Part shown: in pieces, positions 25,281 through 28,086 of the stretch
Layout of the letters: the number at the start of each line of letters is the position of its first letter
Position numbering within the stretch: the stretch's first letter is position 1
Assembly (NCBI GenBank): GCA_964612675.1
Contig: CAZTDD010000095.1
Location: 1-28,086 of the forward strand
Origin: CAZTDD01 sp964612675
GTDB lineage: Bacteria; Hinthialibacterota; Hinthialibacteria; Hinthialibacterales; JAKPRU01
Direction of reading: 5' to 3'
DNA length: 28,086 nt
The notes under the pieces: model-generated
Told to the model about the DNA's origin: nothing
The model's input: the letters and a program-made list of their open reading frames with translations, nothing else
Database searches by the model: none
Made by a program: the position numbers and the translations under genes

Positions 25281-26115
25281 GTCGAACAAGAGTCAAAAAA
25301 AAACTCCTGTTACATTGAACGAATTTCTCTCGCAACATCCCGTGTTCACGGTAGACGAGCTTGACCGATTTCTTTCCCAGCGAGGGTCGAGCAACCCGAA
25401 TACTCGTAAGTCCCTCCTGGCATACTACCGTGAGCAGGGGCGAATAGTGCGAGTACGTCGCGGCCTATATGCTACCATTCCCTCAGGAATCGACCCGACA
25501 TCCGCCGTCATTGATCCATATCTCCTAACAGCCAAAATGACCGAAGACGCGGTTCTCGGGTACCACACAGCTTTGGAATTCCACGGGAAAGCCTACTCGC
25601 TCTACAGTGATCTAGTCTACGTTTCTGCAAGTAAGTCGCTTCCTCTCAAATTCCGGTCTTATCGAATCAAACGGGTTCCCATACCGCGTCCCTTGAAGAT
25701 CAAAGGAAAGGAGATGTTCGGGGTTACTTGCCGTAAACTCTCCGGAATCCAAATCCGTGTCACCAATATGGAAAGGACTTTCGTCGATGTGCTTGACCGA
25801 CCGGTTCTCGCAGGGAGTTCTGAAGAGATATGGAGGTCCTTGGAATCGATCGAGTTTTTTGATCTGGACCAAGTCGTTGAGTACACACTGCTGTTAGAGA
25901 ATTCAACCACCGCCGCGAGGGTGGGCTTCTTCCTTGAACAGCACAGAGAGACTCTACAGGTCGACGATGATCATCTAGATTTGCTACAAGGGCTACGCCC
26001 TCGGCAGCCACACTATCTGATCCGTCGGAAACGCAGCGGGTGTAGGTGGGTCAAAGATTGGAACTTGATGATTCCTGTTGAAATTCTGAACAGATCCTGG
26101 GGGGAAGTACTGTGA
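25279..26115 (+). CDS. abiEi: AbiEi-like antitoxin / transcriptional autoregulator
   Basis: Antitoxin of a type IV toxin-antitoxin pair. In this family the N-terminal winged helix-turn-helix binds the promoter and the C-terminal part counters the toxin without stable contact. 278 residues from ATG 25279; the TTG thirteen codons upstream lies in the -35 box and is rejected. The N-terminal part (about 10-70) includes FTVDELDRFLSQRG and LLAYYREQGRIVRVRRGLYA, typical of the AbiEi wing. The middle holds YHTALEFHGKAYS and a segment RVTNMERTFVDVLDRP seen in the family. It overlaps the toxin start (GTGA at 26112-26115), so the two are coupled. Its Lys-rich start (KSQKKT) also appears as a degenerate copy upstream. 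Confidence 0.88.
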   Translation: MSNKSQKKTPVTLNEFLSQHPVFTVDELDRFLSQRGSSNPNTRKSLLAYYREQGRIVRVRRGLYATIPSGIDPTSAVIDPYLLTAKMTEDAVLGYHTALEFHGKAYSLYSDLVYVSASKSLPLKFRSYRIKRVPIPRPLKIKGKEMFGVTCRKLSGIQIRVTNMERTFVDVLDRPVLAGSSEEIWRSLESIEFFDLDQVVEYTLLLENSTTAARVGFFLEQHRETLQVDDDHLDLLQGLRPRQPHYLIRRKRSGCRWVKDWNLMIPVEILNRSWGEVL

Positions 26116-27083
26116 GGTTTTCTTCATCCGAGGTCCTATCGGCGGCCGGAGTCACCGGCTTCAGGGCGGATATGGTCGAGAAGGTGCTTCATCTGCTAAA
26201 TCTCCTGAACGCTTTGAATTCACACCCGTTTCTCAAAGGGAAATGGGCTCTGAAGGGAGGTACCGCGTTGAACATGTTCGTGCTCGACTTTCTTAGACTA
26301 TCCGTGGACATTGACCTGAATTACATAGGACCGGTGAGTCGGGAGGAGATGCTGACAGATCGTCCTGAAATCGACAGAGCAGTTCAAGCGGTGTTTTCTC
26401 GGGAAGGATTTGCACCCAGGAGGATACCGGACGAGCACGCAGGTGGCAAATGGCGCTTGGGATATGAAAGCTTCGCCGGACAGCCTGGGAGCCTGGAAGT
26501 AGATCTGAATTTCATGTTCAGGCAGCCACTCTGGGAGATTCGCTGCGCTGATTCTCATAGACTCGGGGATTACCAAGCCAAGGATATTCCCATTCTCGAC
26601 CTGCACGAACTGGCAGCGGGGAAGCTCACAGCACTCTTAGCTCGCGGGCAGGCGAGAGATCTGTTCGATTCTCTTCGAATACTCAGTATGGACGACATCG
26701 AAACGGAGCGTCTCCGCATAGGATTCGTTGTATACGGCGGAATGAACCGGAAGGACTGGAGAACTGTCTCAATTGAGAATTTGGTTTTCGATGCAGCAGA
26801 ATTGGCAAAGCAGTTGATCCCCACTCTTCATTCTGATGCGGCAAAAGAGCAGAGTACACCAAGGGAATTCGGAACGAGACTTGTGGCTCAATGCAAGAAG
26901 AGTTTATCTGCCGTTCTACCTTTGAGAGATGATGAACGGGAATTCCTGGACCTGCTTCTTGACCGGGGAGAGATTGAACCGACAATTCTGACCGACGACG
27001 CGTCTCTACAGAACCGCATTCGAGAGCAACCGCTTCTCAAGTGGAAGGCTCTGAATGTAAGGCATTATAAAGGACTGAGTTGA
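26112..27083 (+). CDS. abiEii: AbiEii/AbiGii-type nucleotidyltransferase toxin
   Basis: Toxin of the AbiE pair, 323 residues, GTG start with GGGGAAG upstream. AbiEii-type enzymes are DNA polymerase beta-like nucleotidyltransferases; studied relatives (MenT group) add nucleotides to tRNA and stop growth, and AbiE systems can abort phage infection. Visible motifs: GGTALN at 49-54; catalytic DID at 66-68 in RLSVDIDLN; a third acidic site EVD at 129-131; then ELAAGKLTALLARGQARDLFD, with Lys 171, Arg 178 and Arg-Asp 182-183. All the expected catalytic residues are present, so it is probably active. The C-terminal ~120 residues are helical and diverged. Confidence 0.92.
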   Translation: MRFSSSEVLSAAGVTGFRADMVEKVLHLLNLLNALNSHPFLKGKWALKGGTALNMFVLDFLRLSVDIDLNYIGPVSREEMLTDRPEIDRAVQAVFSREGFAPRRIPDEHAGGKWRLGYESFAGQPGSLEVDLNFMFRQPLWEIRCADSHRLGDYQAKDIPILDLHELAAGKLTALLARGQARDLFDSLRILSMDDIETERLRIGFVVYGGMNRKDWRTVSIENLVFDAAELAKQLIPTLHSDAAKEQSTPREFGTRLVAQCKKSLSAVLPLRDDEREFLDLLLDRGEIEPTILTDDASLQNRIREQPLLKWKALNVRHYKGLS

Positions 27084-27135
27084 TTCACGAAGCAGACGAG
27101 AATTCTAGGATCAAGTCGTAGATTCGCAAGAACTC

Positions 27136-27888
27136 TCACGCGATCTCGTAGGAGTCGATCGCGCCTTGGGTTGTGTGGTAGGTATGGTAAACCTTGTCTA
27201 GACGGAACACCGCGAATACACGCTGCGCCTGTTTCGAGAGGCGGGAGAAGCGTAAATCCCCTCCTTCCTGACGGAATTTCTTCCCCATACTCGCAAACAA
27301 CCCTAAAGCACTGCTGTCCACAAAGCTCACCTGGTCCATATCAATGACAATTTTCGCTTTGCCTTTTTCAAGATCGCGAAGAAGCACGTGTTTGAATTGA
27401 CGAACCTCCTCGAGGTCCAGCTCTCCAGACATAACATACATAACAACGTCACCGCGTTCTTCCCGCGACACCGACAAATAGAGGTCCTCGGTCTTCGATT
27501 CGAGTTGGACATCGCTCGGTGCTGATGCCCCGGTCTCGGTGTCACTCCAAGCACTCTCTACCGAATGATGGATCCGGAACTGGTCCCGCACATCCATCGC
27601 GGTCAATGCTTTGTCCACCTTAGAATTCGGTTTGACAACAAGTCGGAGGGGTGGTTCCTCAAGCGTCGACAACAGATCATTCGCTTCACAAAGGGTTTCA
27701 ACCCCTGTGGCGTCAATCGAAGTTGTATGCGTCAGATCGAGAACCAGTGACCTGACCTCTCTCTTGAGCAGAGCCAGAATCGGTCGAATGAGATGCGAAC
27801 TGGTCGATTCAACAATCGGCCCAACGGGACGAACCAACACCGTGTCGTCGTGTCGATAATACTTCAGCGTAAGGCTTTCTCGCGCCAT
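27136..27888 (-). CDS. Tandem STAS-domain protein (anti-sigma-factor-antagonist type)
   Basis: 250 residues, two STAS domains (about 8-110 and 135-245) joined by an acidic Ser/Asp linker. Single-domain relatives (SpoIIAA, RsbV) free sigma factors by binding anti-sigma kinases and are switched off by phosphorylation of the Ser after Asp. Domain 2 keeps it (FVDSSALG; D191, S192). Domain 1 reads SIDATG (D59, A60), so the phosphorylated position is Ala and it cannot be switched the same way. GGGGAGGTAGCG precedes the ATG. It is convergent with abiEii (52-bp gap), so probably a separate unit. The partner kinase or phosphatase is not in the window. Confidence 0.88.
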   Translation of the reverse strand: MARESLTLKYYRHDDTVLVRPVGPIVESTSSHLIRPILALLKREVRSLVLDLTHTTSIDATGVETLCEANDLLSTLEEPPLRLVVKPNSKVDKALTAMDVRDQFRIHHSVESAWSDTETGASAPSDVQLESKTEDLYLSVSREERGDVVMYVMSGELDLEEVRQFKHVLLRDLEKGKAKIVIDMDQVSFVDSSALGLFASMGKKFRQEGGDLRFSRLSKQAQRVFAVFRLDKVYHTYHTTQGAIDSYEIA

Positions 27889-27945
27889 CGCTACCTCCCC
27901 TCATCTCCGCTTCAGCCGACTAAATCTCGGAGACTGTTTGCCGTT

Positions 27946-27985
27946 CGGTACAGTACCATGTACCGCGAAAGAGGGGGAATGTCAA
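27946..27985 (-). promoter_or_regulatory. Candidate promoter and palindromic operator of the STAS gene
   Basis: On the minus strand TTGACA (27985-27980) is followed 17 bases later by TACATG (27962-27957). Overlapping the -10 is a perfect inverted repeat CGGTACA/TGTACCG with a six-base spacer (27946-27965). The ATG is about 70 bases downstream. The -10 is weak, as expected if the promoter needs control. Confidence 0.5.
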
Positions 27986-28086
27986 TCAACGGATTTCGCA
28001 TCTGGACTTGATTCGAGTTCGATGTTGTCTTAAACCTGAGTTTTCTAAGGCGCGTATTTAGTTCAATCTAACATACAGAATCGACA

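Noticed and set aside
24966..27083. Larger phage-defence island around abiE
   Set aside because: Only the AbiEi/AbiEii pair is present. The flanking genes (dockerin protein, STAS protein) have no known defence role and no phage or integrase gene is visible.

Overview
The window looks like a chromosome segment from an uncultured, diderm (Gram-negative type) bacterium with many exported proteins. The evidence is outer-membrane efflux channels, lipoproteins, pseudopilins and proteins joined by Pro/Thr linkers. The pilin-like genes (N-terminal FTLIELL, then a VAY-x-S-x-P-x-DPF segment, then a C-terminal TNG...GDI...GP segment), the PT-rich linkers and the FG-GAP/dockerin protein resemble what is seen in deep lineages such as Sumerlaeota, Hydrogenedentota or Planctomycetes-like groups. 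That placement is inference. No rRNA or tRNA gene and no CRISPR array was found.

Left part (1-10663): a heavy-metal (probably Cu/Ag) locus. A minus-strand exported protein with three Cys-rich CC-x-x-C repeats runs off the left edge. It is divergent from a plus-strand Cus-like tripartite pump: two different TolC/CusC-type outer-membrane channels, a CusB-type adaptor with two metal-binding HMBD motifs and a DUF3347-like tail, and a large CusA/CzcA-type RND permease. Dispersed repeat DNA surrounds the first channel gene: ~185-bp tandem units with strong hairpins upstream, and a composite inverted-repeat element with an 18-bp minisatellite that forms its last ~100 codons.

Middle (10680-18562): mostly housekeeping or unknown genes in short convergent and divergent blocks. 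They are dnaJ, a GT-C-like polytopic membrane protein, a small membrane protein, a HEAT/TPR membrane-anchored protein, a four-helix membrane protein translationally coupled to a RimI-type acetyltransferase, a DUF1080 lipoprotein followed by an SDR oxidoreductase, and a small membrane protein.

Export/surface block (18638-24965): three pseudopilin-like proteins (two are tandem paralogues) and, upstream on the same strand, an exported protein with two cytochrome-c CxxCH modules alternating with beta-rich domains. Divergent from it is a secreted protein with a P-domain-like start, FG-GAP/VCBS calcium loops, a long PT linker and a single terminal dockerin-like repeat.

Right part (24966-28086): an AbiE-type toxin-antitoxin pair (AbiEi antitoxin, AbiEii nucleotidyltransferase toxin; GTGA overlap). 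Its promoter and gene start are present in two diverged copies, 266 bp apart, separated by a nested inverted-repeat element. A convergent gene for a double-STAS (anti-sigma-factor-antagonist type) protein follows, with a palindrome over its candidate promoter. The most distinctive observations are the duplicated abiE promoter/start, the repeat-built ends of the first channel gene, the two-channel Cus operon with its Cys-repeat partner, and the dihaem protein upstream of pseudopilin genes.
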